Part shown: positions 32,364-41,390 of the stretch, one piece after another
How the letters are laid out: the number at the start of each line of letters is the position of its first letter
How positions within the stretch are numbered: position 1 is the first letter of the stretch
NCBI RefSeq assembly: GCF_014269025.2
Contig: NZ_CP077094.1
Location: forward strand, 1 to 64,000
DNA length: 64,000 nt
Source of the DNA: Pseudomonas promysalinigenes
Lineage (GTDB): Bacteria > Pseudomonadota > Gammaproteobacteria > Pseudomonadales > Pseudomonadaceae
Reading direction: 5' to 3'
Made by a program: the position numbers and the translations under genes
The notes under the pieces: generated by a model
Told to the model about the DNA's origin: nothing
The model's database searches: none
The model's input: the letters and a program-made list of their open reading frames with translations, nothing else

Positions 32364-33881
32364 TCAATCCATGGGGGCGGGCTGTGGATAACGTGCCTTG
32401 CGCTCGAGGTCATCGAGATCGATATGGTTGCGCATGTACTGTTGGCTGGCGTCCACCCAGGGTTGATGGTCCCAACTGTTCAGCTTGCCGATGGCCAGCG
32501 CCTCGGCCACCAGGCGGCGGCGGCGTTGGCTGGCCAGCACTTGTTGGCGCAGGGTAGCGATATCCCAGCGTTGGCGTGCTTCATCGACGAATGCCTGCAG
32601 CAGTGCCTGGTGGTCAGGGCTACCGGTGAGGTTCTCCCGTTCGTGCGGGTCGCGGCTCAGGTCATAGAGTAGGCAGGGGTCGTCTTCGCTGTACACGAAT
32701 TTATGGGGCCCCCGGCGGATCATCATCAGCGGGCCGACGGTACCTTCGGCCATGTATTCACCGATCACCTCGTCGTGGCCGCCGTGCCCTTGAAGATGAC
32801 CAAGCAATGAGCGGCCGTCCAAGTGCAGTTGGTTATCCACAGCGCCACCCGCCAGTTCGACCAAGGTTGGCAGCAGGTCGCAGGTCGAAACCGAGGCGCT
32901 GACGCGGCGGGCGGCAAAGCGTTTCGGCGCGTGTACCAGTAGCGGAACGCGGGCCGACATCTCGAACCAGTGCATCTTGTACCAGAGCCCACGCTCGCCA
33001 AGCATATCGCCATGGTCACCCGAGAAGACGATCAGGGTGTCCTCGGCAAGGTCGCACTCTTCCAGCGTTTGCAGCAGTTGGCCGATATTGTCATCGATGT
33101 AGCTGCAAGCGCCGAAGTAGGCACGCCGAGCATCGCGAATCTTTTCCACAGGCAGTGGTTTGTTCCAGAGGTCATAGACCTTGAGCAGGCGCTGAGAATG
33201 AGGGTCAAGTGCCTCCTGATTGAACTCCGCGCGGGGCATGGGGATATCCACATCTGCGTAGCGATCCCAATAGCGCTTGGGGATGGTGTATGGATCATGT
33301 GGATGGGTCATCGATACCGTCAGGCAGAACGGACGGCCATCATTCTCGCGCACATGGTCATACAGATACTGGCGGGCCTTGAACAGCACTTCCTCGTCGA
33401 AATCCAGCTGATTGGTGCGCACGCACGGCCCGGCCTGGAGCACCGAAGACATGTTGTGGTACCAAGTTGGGCGCACATCAGGCTCATCCCAGTTCACCGC
33501 CCAGCCATAGTCGGCTGGATAGATATCGCTGGTCAGACGTTCCTCGTAACCATGCAACTGGTCCGGCCCGCAGAAGTGCATCTTGCCCGACAGGGCTGTG
33601 CGATAGCCTAAGCGGCGCAGGTAGTGCGCATAGGTCGGCACGTCGGCGGGGAAGTCGGCCGCGTTGTCGTAGGCACCAATGCGGCTGGGCAGCTGGCCGC
33701 TGACCAGCGTGAAGCGCGATGGCGCGCACAACGGGCTGTTGCAATACGCCGAATCGAACACCACCGCATCTTGGGCCAGGCGGGTCAGGTGCGGCATCTG
33801 GATGGCTGAAGGGCCATAGATCGGCAGTAACGGGGCGGCCATCTGGTCGGCCATGATGAACAGGATATTCGGGCGTGTCAT
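32364..33881 (-). CDS. betC: Choline sulfatase
   Basis: Type I sulfatase that hydrolyses choline-O-sulfate to choline and sulfate. The ATG 33881 (MTRPNILFIMADQM), 6 bases after GGAG, gives 505 residues, near the usual length. The sulfatase signature LCAPSRFTLVSG carries C52, the residue converted to formylglycine. Metal-binding Asp lies in the N-terminal IMADQM, and FSGDHGDMLGERGLW is the second metal site. The C-terminal LERKARYPQPAPMD resembles other choline sulfatases. It is divergent from a LysR gene and precedes a choline-type binding protein. Two perfect DnaA boxes lie inside. Confidence 0.9.
   Translation of the reverse strand: MTRPNILFIMADQMAAPLLPIYGPSAIQMPHLTRLAQDAVVFDSAYCNSPLCAPSRFTLVSGQLPSRIGAYDNAADFPADVPTYAHYLRRLGYRTALSGKMHFCGPDQLHGYEERLTSDIYPADYGWAVNWDEPDVRPTWYHNMSSVLQAGPCVRTNQLDFDEEVLFKARQYLYDHVRENDGRPFCLTVSMTHPHDPYTIPKRYWDRYADVDIPMPRAEFNQEALDPHSQRLLKVYDLWNKPLPVEKIRDARRAYFGACSYIDDNIGQLLQTLEECDLAEDTLIVFSGDHGDMLGERGLWYKMHWFEMSARVPLLVHAPKRFAARRVSASVSTCDLLPTLVELAGGAVDNQLHLDGRSLLGHLQGHGGHDEVIGEYMAEGTVGPLMMIRRGPHKFVYSEDDPCLLYDLSRDPHERENLTGSPDHQALLQAFVDEARQRWDIATLRQQVLASQRRRRLVAEALAIGKLNSWDHQPWVDASQQYMRNHIDLDDLERKARYPQPAPMD
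32383..32391 (-). other. Perfect DnaA box (3' end of betC)
   Basis: TTATCCACA on the minus strand, within coding sequence. Confidence 0.7.
32833..32841 (+). other. Perfect DnaA box (in betC)
   Basis: TTATCCACA on the plus strand, 450 bases from the other box in the same gene. Confidence 0.7.
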
Positions 33882-33989
33882 GAAGGCTCCCATCGTAGAG
33901 AATTATGCGAAACGCTTGCCTATCACGATGCGACTGTGAGTAATTTGGGTAAAGCCCATGGCGGGCAATGACTGGGATTAGCCACACTT

Positions 33990-34889
33990 ATGTTTGAGCG
34001 CCTTGCTGAACTGTCGCTGGATTCCCTGCGGGTATTTGAGGCTGCCGCACGCTTGCGCAGTTTCACCGCCGCCGCCCTGGCCCTAGGCACTACCCAACCG
34101 GCTGTGAGCCAGCAGATAAAGCGGCTGGAAGAACAACTGGGCACGCGCCTGTTCGATCGCATTTACCGGGGTATCGAGCTGACCGAAGCCGGTCAGATGC
34201 TGTTCGAGCAGGTCCACCAAGGCTTACAGGCCATGGAGGATGGCATCGCCCAGGCCAGCGGTCGCGGGCAGCGCGAGGTGCTTCAGGTAGCCACTGACTT
34301 CGCTTTTGCGGCTTTCTGGCTGATGCCCCGGCTGCAGCGCTTTCACGAGGCTTATCCACAGGTGGACGTGAGCTTGGTGACCGGTGAGCGCAGCCAGGGG
34401 ATGCTGCGCCCGGATATCGATGTGGCGATACTGTTCGGCGATGGGCGCTTTCACCAAGGTGAGAGCCGCTGGCTGTTCGACGAAGAGGTATTCCCGGTTT
34501 GCAGCCCTCGGCTGATTCATGGCAAACCCTTGTCAGCCGCGGCTTTGCAACGGCTGCCGCTGCTGCATTTGAAAGGTGAACAGGCCAGCCGCTGGTTCGA
34601 CTGGGCCGGCGTCTTTCGTGGGCTGGGCGTCGAGGCGGCACCACCGCCCGGCCAATTGCGTTTCGATAACTACACGCTGCTGATCCAGGCGGCGATTGCG
34701 GGCCAAGGAGTAGCCATCGGTTGGCGGCACTTGGTCGATGGCTTGGTGGATCAGGGTTTGCTATGCCGGCCTATGGAGGGCAGCCTGAAGTCGCGGCGGG
34801 GCTATCATGTGGTATTGCCGCCGCGTAAACGGCGCGGGGTATTGATCGAGCGTTTCGTCGACTGGCTGGAGCATGAGCGCACTGGCTGA
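33990..34889 (+). CDS. LysR-family regulator, probable activator of betC
   Basis: A 299-residue LysR regulator. The N-terminal helix-turn-helix is seen in SLRVFEAAARLRSFTAAALALGTTQPAVSQQIKRLE (first 60 residues), followed by the effector domain. It is transcribed divergently from betC with 108 bases between, the typical layout for a LysR protein controlling its neighbour; the choline-sulfate utilisation regulators of other proteobacteria have this arrangement. A DnaA box lies inside at 34352. The effector is not deducible. Confidence 0.8.
   Translation: MFERLAELSLDSLRVFEAAARLRSFTAAALALGTTQPAVSQQIKRLEEQLGTRLFDRIYRGIELTEAGQMLFEQVHQGLQAMEDGIAQASGRGQREVLQVATDFAFAAFWLMPRLQRFHEAYPQVDVSLVTGERSQGMLRPDIDVAILFGDGRFHQGESRWLFDEEVFPVCSPRLIHGKPLSAAALQRLPLLHLKGEQASRWFDWAGVFRGLGVEAAPPPGQLRFDNYTLLIQAAIAGQGVAIGWRHLVDGLVDQGLLCRPMEGSLKSRRGYHVVLPPRKRRGVLIERFVDWLEHERTG
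34352..34360 (+). other. Perfect DnaA box (in betC-linked LysR gene)
   Basis: TTATCCACA on the plus strand, within coding sequence. Confidence 0.7.
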
Positions 34890-34912
34890 TTGCAGGGTTT
34901 TCAGGAGTCAAC

Positions 34913-35245
34913 GTGCAAAGAATCAAGGGCTATCACGCCCATATCTACTACGATGCGTCCACCTTCGAGCAGGCACGTGAGCTGTGCGAAGAGGCAGCGC
35001 GGCTGTTTCCCGTGAGCATGGGGCGCATGCATCAGAAACCGGTCGGGCCGCACCCGGACTGGAGCTGCCAGCTGGCTTTCGAGCCGGAATTCGTGGGCGT
35101 CGTGTTGCCCTGGCTGGCGCTGTATCGCAAGGGGCTTGTGGTATTTCTGCATCCGCTGACTGGCGATGAGCTGGCCGATCATCGCGATCATGCAATTTGG
35201 ATGGGGGCCGTGCGGCCTTTGAATCTCTCGATATTCGGGGGTTAG
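34913..35245 (+). CDS. DOPA 4,5-dioxygenase family protein
   Basis: A 110-residue cytoplasmic protein of the aromatic-ring-opening dioxygenase family (PF08883-like). The N-terminus GYHAHIYYD with its paired His, and the HQKPVGPHPDWSCQLAF segment with further His, are typical. Members cleave catechol-type rings such as L-DOPA in fungi; most bacterial ones lack a proven substrate. The start is GTG at 34913, 9 bases after GGAG. It follows the LysR gene by 23 bases on the same strand. Confidence 0.75.
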   Translation: MQRIKGYHAHIYYDASTFEQARELCEEAARLFPVSMGRMHQKPVGPHPDWSCQLAFEPEFVGVVLPWLALYRKGLVVFLHPLTGDELADHRDHAIWMGAVRPLNLSIFGG

Positions 35246-35279
35246 CTTGTGCAGAGTTGTTGGCGAGTTAACCTGCGTA

Positions 35280-35325
35280 ACCTCGCTGGCTGCTTCGCAG
35301 GTGAACCCGTGAAGCAGCCAGCGCG
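35280..35325. terminator. Perfect 12-base inverted repeat between convergent genes
   Basis: GCTGGCTGCTTC (35285-35296) and GAAGCAGCCAGC (35311-35322) enclose a REP-like loop (gcaggtgaacccgt). It lies between the DOPA-dioxygenase-like gene and trpA, which converge. No T tract follows, so it may act as a transcript stabiliser or REP variant rather than a true terminator. Confidence 0.55.
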
Positions 35326-35327
35326 AT

Positions 35328-36137
35328 TTAGCGGCGTGCGCCGCGCACGCCTTCGGCCAGTGCCGAGCAAAGGCTCAGTACATCACTCACTGCCTGATCG
35401 GCGTCTTTGGTCTGGGCAATCTTGTCGACCAGCGCCGAACCTACCACCACACCATCGGCCAGACGTGCGATTGCAGCAGCCTGCTCTGGCGTACGGATCC
35501 CGAAACCGACACTGATCGGCAGGTCGGTATGCCGACGCAGGCGGGCGATGGCCTCGGTCACGTGCTCAGTGGTGGCCGAGCCTGCACCCGTTACACCGGC
35601 CACCGAGACGTAGTAGACGAACCCGGAGCTGCGCTCCAGTACCCGCGGCAGACGCGCGTCATCGGTGGTCGGGGTGGTCAGGCGGATGAAATCGATGCCG
35701 GCAGCCTGGGCCGGCGTGGCCAATTCGGCGTCGTGCTCAGGTGGCAGGTCGACGATGATCAAGCCATCGACACCCGCTTCTCTGGCTTGGGCGACGAAGT
35801 TATCCACACCGAAGCGGTGAATGGGGTTGTAGTAACCCATCAGCACGATAGGTGTGGTGTGGTTATCCACACGGAATTCGCGAACCATCTGCAGGGTTTT
35901 GGCCAGGGTTTGGCCAGCTTCCAGAGCACGCAGGGTGGCAAGCTGGATGGCAACGCCGTCGGCCATGGGGTCGGTGAACGGCATGCCCAGTTCGATGACG
36001 TCGGCGCCGGCTGCCGGCAGGCCTTTGAGGATCTGCAGCGATGCCGCGTAGCCAGGGTCGCCAGCCGTGACGAAGGTGACCAGCGCGGAGCGGCCTTCGG
36101 CCTTCAGTTCGGCGAAGCGTTGTTCAAGACGGCTCAT
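35328..36137 (-). CDS. trpA: Tryptophan synthase alpha subunit
   Basis: Cleaves indole-3-glycerol phosphate to indole and glyceraldehyde-3-phosphate. The 269 residues match the family. Catalytic acids are in [15 protein letters not shown] (Glu) and [14 protein letters not shown] (Asp). The phosphate-binding loop is [12 protein letters not shown]. It overlaps trpB by 4 bases. Two perfect DnaA boxes lie 63 bases apart inside (35800, 35863). Confidence 0.96.
   Translation of the reverse strand: MSRLEQRFAELKAEGRSALVTFVTAGDPGYAASLQILKGLPAAGADVIELGMPFTDPMADGVAIQLATLRALEAGQTLAKTLQMVREFRVDNHTTPIVLMGYYNPIHRFGVDNFVAQAREAGVDGLIIVDLPPEHDAELATPAQAAGIDFIRLTTPTTDDARLPRVLERSSGFVYYVSVAGVTGAGSATTEHVTEAIARLRRHTDLPISVGFGIRTPEQAAAIARLADGVVVGSALVDKIAQTKDADQAVSDVLSLCSALAEGVRGARR
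35800..35808 (+). other. Perfect DnaA box (in trpA, first)
   Basis: TTATCCACA on the plus strand, 63 bases (six helical turns) from a second same-orientation box. Confidence 0.7.
35863..35871 (+). other. Perfect DnaA box (in trpA, second)
   Basis: TTATCCACA on the plus strand. Right edge of the belt; no perfect box was found after this point. Confidence 0.7.
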
Positions 36138-37351
36138 GCCTGTTTCTCCTGGGCTGCCATGTGGTTCATCACGGTTTGCATGTCTTTGTCGCCGCGGCCG
36201 GACAGGCAGATCACCATCAGGTGGTCCTTAGGCAGGCCGGGTGCCCGCTTGATGGCTTCGGCCAGGGCGTGGGCGCTTTCCAGCGCTGGAATGATGCCTT
36301 CCAGACGGCAGGTGGCGTGGAATGCATCCAGCGCTTCGTCGTCGGTGATGCTGACGTATTCCACGCGCTTTACTTCGTGCAGGTAGGCGTGCTCAGGGCC
36401 AATGCCTGGGTAGTCGAGGCCGGCGGAAATCGAGTGGGCGTCGGTGATCTGGCCGTCGTTGTCCTGCAACAGGTAGGTACGGTTGCCGTGCAATACGCCT
36501 GGGACGCCGCCGTTGAGGCTGGCTGCGTGTTTGTCGGTATCGACACCGTGGCCGCCAGCTTCCACGCCGATGATCTGCACGCTTGGCTCTTCAAGGAATT
36601 CATGGAACAGGCCCATGGCATTGGAGCCGCCGCCAACACAGGCGATCAGGCTATCTGGCAGGCGACCTTCCTTTTCTTGCAACTGGGCGCGGGTTTCCTT
36701 GCCGATGATCGACTGGAAGTCGCGGACCATGGCCGGATACGGGTGCGGGCCGGCTACGGTGCCGATCAGGTAGAAGGTGTCGTCGACATTGGTGACCCAG
36801 TCACGCAACGCCTCGTTCATGGCGTCCTTGAGAGTACCGGTGCCGGCGGTCACTGGCACGATTTCGGCACCCAGCAGCTTCATGCGGAACACGTTGGCCT
36901 GCTGGCGCTCGATGTCGGTGGCACCCATGTAAATCACACAAGGCAGGCCAAAACGCGCGGCCACGGTGGCCGTCGCCACGCCGTGCATGCCGGCGCCGGT
37001 TTCGGCGATCAGGCGCTTTTTGCCCATGCGTTTGGCCAACAGCACCTGGCCAATGCAATTGTTCACCTTGTGCGCGCCGGTGTGGTTGAGCTCTTCACGT
37101 TTGAAGAAAATCTTGGCGCCGCCGCAGTGCTCGGTCAGGCGCTCAGCGAAGTACAAAGGGTTCGGGCGGCCAATGTAGTCGCGCTGAAAGTACGCCAGGT
37201 CTTCGAGGAACTTAGGGTCGGCCTTGGCTGCTTCGTATTCGCGGGCCAAGTCCAGCACCAGTGGCATCAGGGTTTCAGCCACATAGCGGCCGCCGAACGA
37301 GCCGAACAGGCCGTTGGCGTCGGGGCCGGGACGGTATTGGGACTGGGTCAT
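36134..37351 (-). CDS. trpB: Tryptophan synthase beta subunit
   Basis: PLP enzyme that joins indole and serine to make tryptophan. The ATG 37351 ([14 protein letters not shown]) follows GGAGCG by a normal spacing and gives 405 residues. The PLP lysine is in the [12 protein letters not shown] segment. The phosphate-binding GGGSNAMG loop and the indole-tunnel region are intact. It is divergent from trpI, which in pseudomonads activates trpBA in response to indole-glycerol phosphate. Confidence 0.97.
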   Translation of the reverse strand: MTQSQYRPGPDANGLFGSFGGRYVAETLMPLVLDLAREYEAAKADPKFLEDLAYFQRDYIGRPNPLYFAERLTEHCGGAKIFFKREELNHTGAHKVNNCIGQVLLAKRMGKKRLIAETGAGMHGVATATVAARFGLPCVIYMGATDIERQQANVFRMKLLGAEIVPVTAGTGTLKDAMNEALRDWVTNVDDTFYLIGTVAGPHPYPAMVRDFQSIIGKETRAQLQEKEGRLPDSLIACVGGGSNAMGLFHEFLEEPSVQIIGVEAGGHGVDTDKHAASLNGGVPGVLHGNRTYLLQDNDGQITDAHSISAGLDYPGIGPEHAYLHEVKRVEYVSITDDEALDAFHATCRLEGIIPALESAHALAEAIKRAPGLPKDHLMVICLSGRGDKDMQTVMNHMAAQEKQA

Positions 37352-37461
37352 GGGGCGCTCCAAGGCGTGATGAATGAGTGATGGGCTTTACTCTAACCAC
37401 GCCAAGCCCGGTTGAAAACCGATAAGATTGCGCAAACTTGTCAGGAAAACTCACAGGTATC
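37352..37461. promoter_or_regulatory. trpB/trpI divergent control region
   Basis: In Pseudomonas the LysR protein TrpI binds two adjacent sites in this spacer and activates trpBA when indole-glycerol phosphate accumulates. The spacer here is 110 bases, consistent with that layout. I could not place the individual TrpI sites with confidence. Confidence 0.55.
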
Positions 37462-38358
37462 ATGGCCCACGACCTCCCTCCCCTCAACGCCCTCAGGGCT
37501 TTCGAAGCCACTGCCAGGCTCAACAGCGTCAGCCAGGCGGCCGAAGCGCTGCATGTTACTCATGGGGCCGTGAGCCGGCAGATCAAAGTGCTTGAAGAGC
37601 ATTTGGGCGTGGCCCTGTTCGTCAAGGACGGGCGGGGCATCAAACTCACAGATGCCGGGTTGCGTCTGCGAGACGCCAGCGCGGAGGCGTTCGACCGGCT
37701 GCGCAGTGTGTGTGCGCAGTTGAATCGCGATCTAAGCCAGGCACCGTTCGTTTTGGGTTGCTCCGGCAGCCTTCTGGCCCGCTGGTTCATACCCCGCTTG
37801 GGGCGGTTGAACGCTGAGTTGCCTGAATTACGCTTGCACCTTTCGGCGGGTGAAGGCGATCTGGATCCACGTCGGCCCGGTCTTGATGCGCTTTTGGTAT
37901 ATGCCGAACCGCCATGGCCGGCAGATATGCAAGTTCATGTGCTCGTTCAGGAGCGCATAGGCCCGGTACTGAGCCCGCACTTTACTGGTTTTGAGCGCCT
38001 GCGCGCTGCGCCTGCCGAGGCGCTGCTCAGTGAGGCCTTGCTGCATACCACCTCCAGACCACAGGCGTGGCCGACATGGGCAGCTGATCAGGGGCTGGGG
38101 GCTGAGGCTTTGAATTACGGCCAGGGGTTCGAGCATCTGTATTACTTGCTCGAAGCCGCGGTTGCCGGCTTGGGCGTGGCGATAGCGCCGCAGCCATTGG
38201 TCGCTGATGACCTGCAAGCGGGGCGCCTGAGCGCACCTTGGGGCTTTTCGCCAACCCCTGCCGCGCTGGCGTTGTGGGTGCCCAGGCGCGCCGCTGACGG
38301 GCGCGCCGAGCAATTGGCGCAGTGGCTACGTGCCGAGCTTGCCAGGCAGAACGCTTAG
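37462..38358 (+). CDS. trpI: LysR-family activator of tryptophan synthase genes
   Basis: A 298-residue LysR regulator. The ATG 37462 ([16 protein letters not shown]) is chosen over an in-frame upstream codon. The helix-turn-helix is seen in [24 protein letters not shown]. The identity as TrpI rests mainly on divergent placement next to trpBA, as in other pseudomonads. It overlaps the convergent ElaB/YqjD-like gene by 4 bases at its 3' end. Confidence 0.88.
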   Translation: MAHDLPPLNALRAFEATARLNSVSQAAEALHVTHGAVSRQIKVLEEHLGVALFVKDGRGIKLTDAGLRLRDASAEAFDRLRSVCAQLNRDLSQAPFVLGCSGSLLARWFIPRLGRLNAELPELRLHLSAGEGDLDPRRPGLDALLVYAEPPWPADMQVHVLVQERIGPVLSPHFTGFERLRAAPAEALLSEALLHTTSRPQAWPTWAADQGLGAEALNYGQGFEHLYYLLEAAVAGLGVAIAPQPLVADDLQAGRLSAPWGFSPTPAALALWVPRRAADGRAEQLAQWLRAELARQNA

Positions 38359-38678
38359 TTGCGCTTGCACAGCAGGTACGCCGCCAGCAGGCCCAGTGCG
38401 CCGATGGCTACGCCTGCGGTGGTGTATGGGTGCTCTTGGGCATAGTCGCGGGTTGCGATGCCGGTCTGGCGGGTACGCTCCTTGACCTCCTCATAAGCAT
38501 CGCTGATCAGGCTGCGCGAATGGCGCAGTGCACTTTCAGCGCTGCTGCGCATTGCCTTCACTGATTTTTGGGTTTCCTCAGAGGCGTCGTGCTTCAGGCT
38601 CTCCAGACTTTTCAGGAGGCTTTCGATCTCCGCTTCCATGCTCTCCAGGGATTTTTTACGCAGCGAGTTGCGGTGCAT
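38355..38678 (-). CDS. ElaB/YqjD (DUF883) family membrane-anchored protein
   Basis: A 107-residue protein. A long charged amphipathic helical region (about 1-80, with regular Lys/Glu/Ser spacing) is followed by one C-terminal membrane segment ([17 protein letters not shown]) and a short basic end. ElaB/YqjD proteins are tail-anchored inner-membrane proteins; E. coli YqjD binds ribosomes in stationary phase and is RpoS-controlled. That role is known for the family, not shown here. It converges on trpI with a 4-base overlap. Confidence 0.8.
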   Translation of the reverse strand: MHRNSLRKKSLESMEAEIESLLKSLESLKHDASEETQKSVKAMRSSAESALRHSRSLISDAYEEVKERTRQTGIATRDYAQEHPYTTAGVAIGALGLLAAYLLCKRN

Positions 38679-38827
38679 GTTGACTCTCCTTCGCAGTATG
38701 GGCTCTAAGAAATGCGACTACTGGGCTTGGGGAAAGTGCGATCGAACTTTAGCGAGCAGTCACCGCTCGCAGGTAAACCAGGCCTGCGCTGCTAGGCTGA
38801 ATTTCACCGTCCCCCAAGGAGAGTGCC

Positions 38828-39043
38828 ATGTCCGATCATCACACCTACAAAAAGACCGAGCTGGTAGGTTCGTCCCAGACCAGCATCGAAGACGCGATCA
38901 ACAATGCCCTGGCCGAAGCCGGCAAGAGCATCAAGCATATGGAGTGGTTCGAGGTCGTCGAAACCCGTGGCCATATCCGCGACAACAAGGTTGAGCATTT
39001 TCAGGTCACGCTGAAAGTCGGCTTCCGTATCGCCAATAGCTGA
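38828..39043 (+). CDS. Dodecin
   Basis: A 71-residue flavin-binding protein that assembles into a hollow dodecamer storing FMN/FAD-type ligands. The sequence has the dodecin pattern: a first strand (TYKKTELVGSS), a helix (SIEDAINNALAEAGKSIK), then HMEWFEVVETRGHI with the ligand-stacking Trp, and a final strand (FQVTLKVGFRI). The ATG follows AAGGAGAG. The upstream CTAGGCT motif (about 38792-38798) could be a sigmaS-type -10 element. Confidence 0.92.
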   Translation: MSDHHTYKKTELVGSSQTSIEDAINNALAEAGKSIKHMEWFEVVETRGHIRDNKVEHFQVTLKVGFRIANS

Positions 39044-39146
39044 AACATGACCGCTCTGGCACAGCCGGGCGTGATGGCGTTATAACTCTGGAGAGCGCCC
39101 AAGCGGCGTTCTTCAAGCTTTCTCATCTGTACAAGGAATGCAATCG

Positions 39147-39368
39147 ATGAAGAAACTGATGTTTGCGGTAGGCTTGATGGCAGTGGCGAGCGGTACGATG
39201 GCGGCTGGTAAACCCTGTGAAGAGCTCAAGGCTGAGATTGCCCAAAAGCTCGACGCCAAGGGTGTTCAAGGCTACACCCTGGAGGTCGTGCAGAAGGGTG
39301 AGGTCAATGGCAAAGTGATTGGCAGCTGCGAAGGCGGTAGTAAGGAAATTGTCTACCGCCGTAATTGA
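39147..39368 (+). CDS. DUF1161 periplasmic protein, copy 1
   Basis: A 73-residue exported protein. I chose MKKLMFAV (39147) because it begins a standard signal peptide cleaved after MAA or so (about residue 20). The mature part (GKPCEELKAEIAQKLDAKGVQGYTLEVV, then GKVIGSCEGGSKEIVYRR) is the DUF1161 domain with two conserved cysteines, probably disulfide-bonded. A paralogue lies at 41124. The function is unknown; relatives are often stress-induced. Confidence 0.8.
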   Translation: MKKLMFAVGLMAVASGTMAAGKPCEELKAEIAQKLDAKGVQGYTLEVVQKGEVNGKVIGSCEGGSKEIVYRRN

Positions 39369-39374
39369 TGCGGG

Positions 39375-39404
39375 CCTTCTTCGCGGGGCCACCCGCGAAG
39401 AGCG
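39375..39404. terminator. Bidirectional hairpin between DUF1161 and the luciferase-like gene
   Basis: CTTCGCGGG (39379-39387) and CCCGCGAAG (39392-39400) form a perfect 9-base stem with a 4-base loop between convergent genes. There is no clear T tract; the arms share the cgcggg core of REP elements. Confidence 0.6.
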
Positions 39405-40409
39405 TCACTGCGCCTTGAGCGCTTGCGCTAGCAGCTCATAGGACCGAACACGGTCTGCATGTTCGTACAGATCACAGGTGAAGATCAGCTCGTCCGCGCC
39501 CGTCTGCTCTAGCAGTACCTCTACCTTGGCTCTGACTTTCTGCGGGCTGCCGATCATCGCAAGGCCCAGGAAGCTCCCCACGGCATCGCGTTCATGGGGC
39601 AGCCACAGGCCATCCATGCTCGGCACAGGCGGCTTTTGCATCAGGCTCTGGCCACGGATCAACGCCAGGATGCGTTGGTACACCGAGGTAGCCAGGTGTT
39701 CTGCCTTCTCGTCAGTCTGCGCCACTACCATCGGAATGCCCAGCATCACATAGGGCTTGGCCAGCGTTGTCGATGGCTTGAAGTGGTCGCGATAAATGCG
39801 GATCGCCTCATGCATGTAGCGTGGCGCGAAGTGCGAGGCGAAGGCGTAGGGCATGCCGCGCATGCCGGCCAATTGTGCGCTGAACAGGCTGGAGCCTAGC
39901 AGCCACATGGGCACCTCGGTGTCATGCCCCGGTACAGCGATCACTTTCTGATCATCGGTACGCGGGCCCAGATAGCGTGACAGCTCTTCGACGTCATCGG
40001 GGAAGTCGTCGGCGCTTCCTGCGCGGTCACGGCGCAGGGCATAGGCGGTCATCTGATCGGAACCCGGCGCGCGGCCCAGGCCAAGGTCGATCCGCCCTGG
40101 ATACAGGCTGGCCAAGGTACCGAACTGCTCGGCGATTACAAGCGGCGCGTGGTTGGGCAGCATGATCCCGCCTGAACCGACGCGAATGGTCGATGTGCCG
40201 CCTGCCAAGTAGCCAAGCAAAACCGAAGTGGCCGAACTGGCGATGCCGTCCATGTTGTGATGTTCGGCTACCCAGAAACGGTTGTAGCCGAACTTTTCAA
40301 CATGGCGGGCAAGGTCCAGAGAATTGTGCAGTGCTTGCGCCGGGCCTTGGTCGGCGCGCACTGGCACCAGGTCGAGGGTTGAAATTTTCAGGTCACGCAA
40401 CTGCGTCAT
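39405..40409 (-). CDS. Luciferase-like flavin-dependent monooxygenase
   Basis: A 334-residue protein of the bacterial-luciferase-like (LLM) superfamily. The N-terminus ([16 protein letters not shown]) and the segments [58 protein letters not shown] are characteristic of the MsnO8-type subgroup found next to many Pseudomonas genes. Such enzymes use FMNH2 and O2 on various substrates; none can be assigned. It is divergent from osmC. Confidence 0.8.
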   Translation of the reverse strand: MTQLRDLKISTLDLVPVRADQGPAQALHNSLDLARHVEKFGYNRFWVAEHHNMDGIASSATSVLLGYLAGGTSTIRVGSGGIMLPNHAPLVIAEQFGTLASLYPGRIDLGLGRAPGSDQMTAYALRRDRAGSADDFPDDVEELSRYLGPRTDDQKVIAVPGHDTEVPMWLLGSSLFSAQLAGMRGMPYAFASHFAPRYMHEAIRIYRDHFKPSTTLAKPYVMLGIPMVVAQTDEKAEHLATSVYQRILALIRGQSLMQKPPVPSMDGLWLPHERDAVGSFLGLAMIGSPQKVRAKVEVLLEQTGADELIFTCDLYEHADRVRSYELLAQALKAQ

Positions 40410-40563
40410 CGGAGCCTCCGCAATAGTGGTTGGCCCGAAGGCCCTAAGAACTCTGTATGGGCAGATTCGACAGAATCAATGCTCGCTGGGCAATTGCGCT
40501 GAACTTGCAGCCGGGCAGCACCCTCGTAGATGTAGGTACATAACCCTTGAAACCGGAGGCATC

Positions 40564-40989
40564 ATGAAAAAGACAGCATCGGCGATTTGGCAAGGTGGCC
40601 TGAAGGATGGCAAAGGCCTGCTTTCTACCGAAAGTGGGGCGCTCAAGCAGAACCCGTATGGATTCAACACCCGCTTCGAAGGGTCGCCCGGCACCAACCC
40701 GGAAGAGCTCATCGGCGCGGCCCATGCAGGCTGCTTCTCGATGGCGCTGTCGATGATGCTGGGTGAAGCGGGCTTTACTCCAGAGCGTATCGATACCATT
40801 GCCGAAGTCACCCTGGACAAGCAGTCAGACGGCTTTGCCATTACAGCCGTTCACCTGATTCTCAAGGCCAAGGTACCTGGGGCAAGTCAGGAGCAGTTCC
40901 TTGAAATTGCCAACAAGGCCAAAGCGGGTTGCCCGGTGTCCAAGGTGCTGAACGCCGACATCAGCCTGGATGCTTCATTGGTTGGATAA
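40564..40989 (+). CDS. osmC: OsmC-family peroxiredoxin
   Basis: Thiol peroxidase against organic hydroperoxides, usually osmotically and RpoS-induced. The ATG 40564 (MKKTASAIWQGG) follows GGAGG and gives 141 residues; the frame upstream to 40324 is not coding. The two redox cysteines are C57 (AAHAGCFSMALS) and C123 (KAGCPVSKVL), at the normal distance. The KDGKGLLSTESGAL start resembles E. coli OsmC more than Ohr. Confidence 0.9.
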   Translation: MKKTASAIWQGGLKDGKGLLSTESGALKQNPYGFNTRFEGSPGTNPEELIGAAHAGCFSMALSMMLGEAGFTPERIDTIAEVTLDKQSDGFAITAVHLILKAKVPGASQEQFLEIANKAKAGCPVSKVLNADISLDASLVG

Positions 40990-41123
40990 GGCCCGGGTGA
41001 TGCGTGCTACTCGATGACGCTGCACATCAGGCTGTTCACACTGGCATGAAGCGGCGAAACAGGGACGCTTTGCTGTAGTCTAAACAGCGTCGGCAGCGCA
41101 GCTGCCTTGCCAGGAGCTGTTCC

Positions 41124-41357
41124 ATGATTCGCGTAGCAATCGCCCTATTGGCTTCGCTTTTGGCCACTTCTGCATTGGCGGCGGTAAAACCGTGCGAAGA
41201 ACTCAAGAACGAAATCGAAGCCAAAATCCAGGCCCAGGGCGTGACGTCCTACACCCTGGAGATCGTACCCAACAGTGAGGTCAAGGATCCGAACATGATC
41301 GTTGGCACATGCCAGGGCGGTACGAAAAAGATCATTTACCAGAAAAATGATCGATAA
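41124..41357 (+). CDS. DUF1161 periplasmic protein, copy 2
   Basis: A 77-residue exported protein, paralogous to the one at 39147. Signal peptide MIRVAIALLASLLATSALA, cleaved about residue 19. The mature part (VKPCEELKNEIEAKIQAQGVTSYTLEIV, then MIVGTCQGGTKKIIYQKN) aligns residue by residue with copy 1, including both cysteines. The two copies flank the luciferase-like and osmC genes. A strong terminator follows. Function unknown. Confidence 0.8.
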   Translation: MIRVAIALLASLLATSALAAVKPCEELKNEIEAKIQAQGVTSYTLEIVPNSEVKDPNMIVGTCQGGTKKIIYQKNDR

Positions 41358-41360
41358 ATA

Positions 41361-41390
41361 GCTGGGGCCGCAACGCGGCCCCAGTTTTTA
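41361..41390 (+). terminator. Rho-independent terminator after DUF1161 copy 2
   Basis: A 10-base perfect stem (CTGGGGCCGC / GCGGCCCCAG) with an AAC loop is followed by TTTTTA. It separates this gene from the convergent lipoprotein gene. Confidence 0.92.
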
